Assembly: GCF_949628215.1 (NCBI RefSeq)
Contig: NC_134278.1
Coordinates: 46,130,191-46,194,190, forward strand
Reading direction: 5' to 3'
From: Phalacrocorax aristotelis
Lineage: Eukaryota > Chordata > Aves > Suliformes > Phalacrocoracidae
DNA: 64,000 nt
In this document: piece after piece, positions 62,633 to 64,000 of the stretch
Numbering within the stretch: position 1 is the stretch's first letter
Layout of the letters: every line of letters begins with the position of its first letter
Notes under the pieces: model-generated
The model's input: only the letters and a program-made list of their open reading frames with translations
Told to the model about the DNA's origin: nothing
The model's database searches: none
Program-made: the position numbers and the translations under genes

Positions 62633-64000
62633 GAAGCTGAGAAATAAGTTGTCTCTAAGCATTTAGTGGCAGAAGCTGAGAAATTTATGTATTTTGGAAA
62701 ACCCATGCTTAAGGGGTAGCCAGTTATTTGGTCCTGGCGAACAAGATCCGGACACAAATAGTGGAAACAGGATGTACAAGAAATAAATCTCCAGAAAATA
62801 TAACTATGCACACTGCGTGGGCAGTAGAAGTATAACAAAGTAACTTGCTTCACCTTTAGACATTAAGCCCATATTTAAAACCCAAGCATATATGCTAATA
62901 AGGTTATTTTTATTTTCCTAAAAGTTTCTGTTAGGCAGGAATGAATTCTTAAAACCATTTAATTTTTTGCATCAAAATTTTGAAAACATTTACTGTACAG
63001 TGGAATAGTTATATGAAGAAGCAAAATTATCCTGGGCCATACCTCATTGAAGATGACCTTACAGGTGCAGCCTATATAAACTAATAGAAGAGGACAATGT
63101 TAGAATAATATGACCACTTGATATAATTACCAAAAAGATTTATATAAAGGATTTGTAGCAAATTGTATTTTGCTCACATTTATGGTTATTAGATAAATGA
63201 ATATAAATGAACTAATTCCTCCATTTCACAGTTACAGAAAAAATATTTTATAACAATGGACATCTTGGCAATTATTTAAATGTATAAAGAATATTCACAG
63301 AGTGCACTCTTAAAAATATGAGCAGTATTAAATGAATTTCCAGCTCCAGCATTACAGAGATTAGCTCAGTTTTGTAACTTTACTGACAATTCTATTGTAT
63401 CCTTTCACTCCAAAGATTTTATGAGTGAGGCTCCATTCTTGCCATGGTCTCACACACAGAGATCCCACTGTAGGACCACAGCTGCAATTTTTAACTTCCA
63501 CTTCTCTTGCTTAAGTCGGTTTATCTGTTTAAAGAAATTTTGTTTATGTGAGAACCGCAGGAAATGAGATATATATCAGCTGCCTCAGAAAGAGTCCTGT
63601 TTTATTTTCTATCTTTCTGCAGGACTTGACTGATGACTAAAAATCTTGGAATTCCAGCTACCTGGGGAAAATAAGTACTCGGTGGAGGATATATAATAAA
63701 GAGCAGCTAAAAACAAAGTGACAGCAATCACTGTAAAGCCTGATAACTGAATCTCTAGTGTCCAACATAAATACTGTTTTTAAGTGCTTTTTATGCATTT
63801 TACAGCAAGAGCCAGATGCTTGATATCTAGTACGTGAGTTTATATAAATTAGTTCCTTACTCGGCCAACTTTATGACATCACTTCATCTTGAATTTATAC
63901 TTTGTTTTAAAAGGTCACAATTACAAAAAAACCTACAAACAAAACATTGAGACCTAACCTTCCTGTTCCTGGCAGTTTAAATGTATGTCCTGTAAATATT
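62633..64000. other. Intergenic, no recognised gene
   Basis: This is AT-rich sequence to the window edge with no recognisable coding sequence, RNA gene or repeat. Confidence 0.65.

Overview
This is vertebrate, almost certainly avian, nuclear DNA. The evidence is several chicken-repeat-1 (CR1) LINE fragments with the typical 3' tail, a partial LTR of the avian ERVL type, large introns, AT-rich intergenic sequence and no bacterial-style gene packing. No operons, CRISPR arrays or prokaryotic systems are present.

The only host gene I can identify is the melanin-concentrating hormone receptor 2 gene (MCHR2, a class A GPCR). It lies on the minus strand across about 30 kb. Its five coding exons are at 35915-35734, 28043-27837, 16576-16382, 14470-14351 and 13239-12917. 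All are bounded by GT/AG sites and all introns are in phase 2. Exons 1-4 are open and well conserved (sequon, TM1 GN, TM2 LAxAD, TM3 Cys, DRY, TM5). The last exon, which encodes ICL3, TM6, TM7 and the C-tail, has a TAG stop as its first complete codon and a net +1/-2 frameshift about 60 bp later, although TM6, NPxxY and the tail remain recognisable. The locus therefore looks like a recently inactivated MCHR2 (pseudogene), or one rescued only by unusual splicing. A CpG-rich block at 42.42-42.69 kb carries a strong minus-strand donor (CAG/GTGAGC), and a good acceptor sits 25 bp before the MCHR2 start codon. I infer that this block is the MCHR2 promoter and noncoding first exon.

Layout: 1-12.9 kb is downstream intergenic DNA with a 1.1 kb CR1 at 4.4-5.5 kb. 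12.9-35.9 kb holds the MCHR2 coding exons with intronic CR1 copies at 18.7 and 31.2 kb and several tetranucleotide microsatellites. 35.9-42.6 kb is the presumed 5' intron, with the ERVL LTR at 36.1 kb, CR1 pieces, a T/C homopolymer junction and a G/C-rich minisatellite. 42.4-42.7 kb is the CpG island. 42.8-64 kb is upstream intergenic DNA. It contains a decayed R2-type LINE (restriction-like endonuclease and C-terminus) at 47.8-48.8 kb, an unassigned minus-strand zone of interrupted coding-like sequence at 57.7-61.4 kb and a CR1 copy at 61.9-62.6 kb.

The most interesting points are the two lesions in an otherwise well-kept MCHR2, the relic R2-type element lying outside rDNA, and the promoter-proximal G-rich minisatellite. 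All calls come from reading the sequence; no alignment or database search was run.
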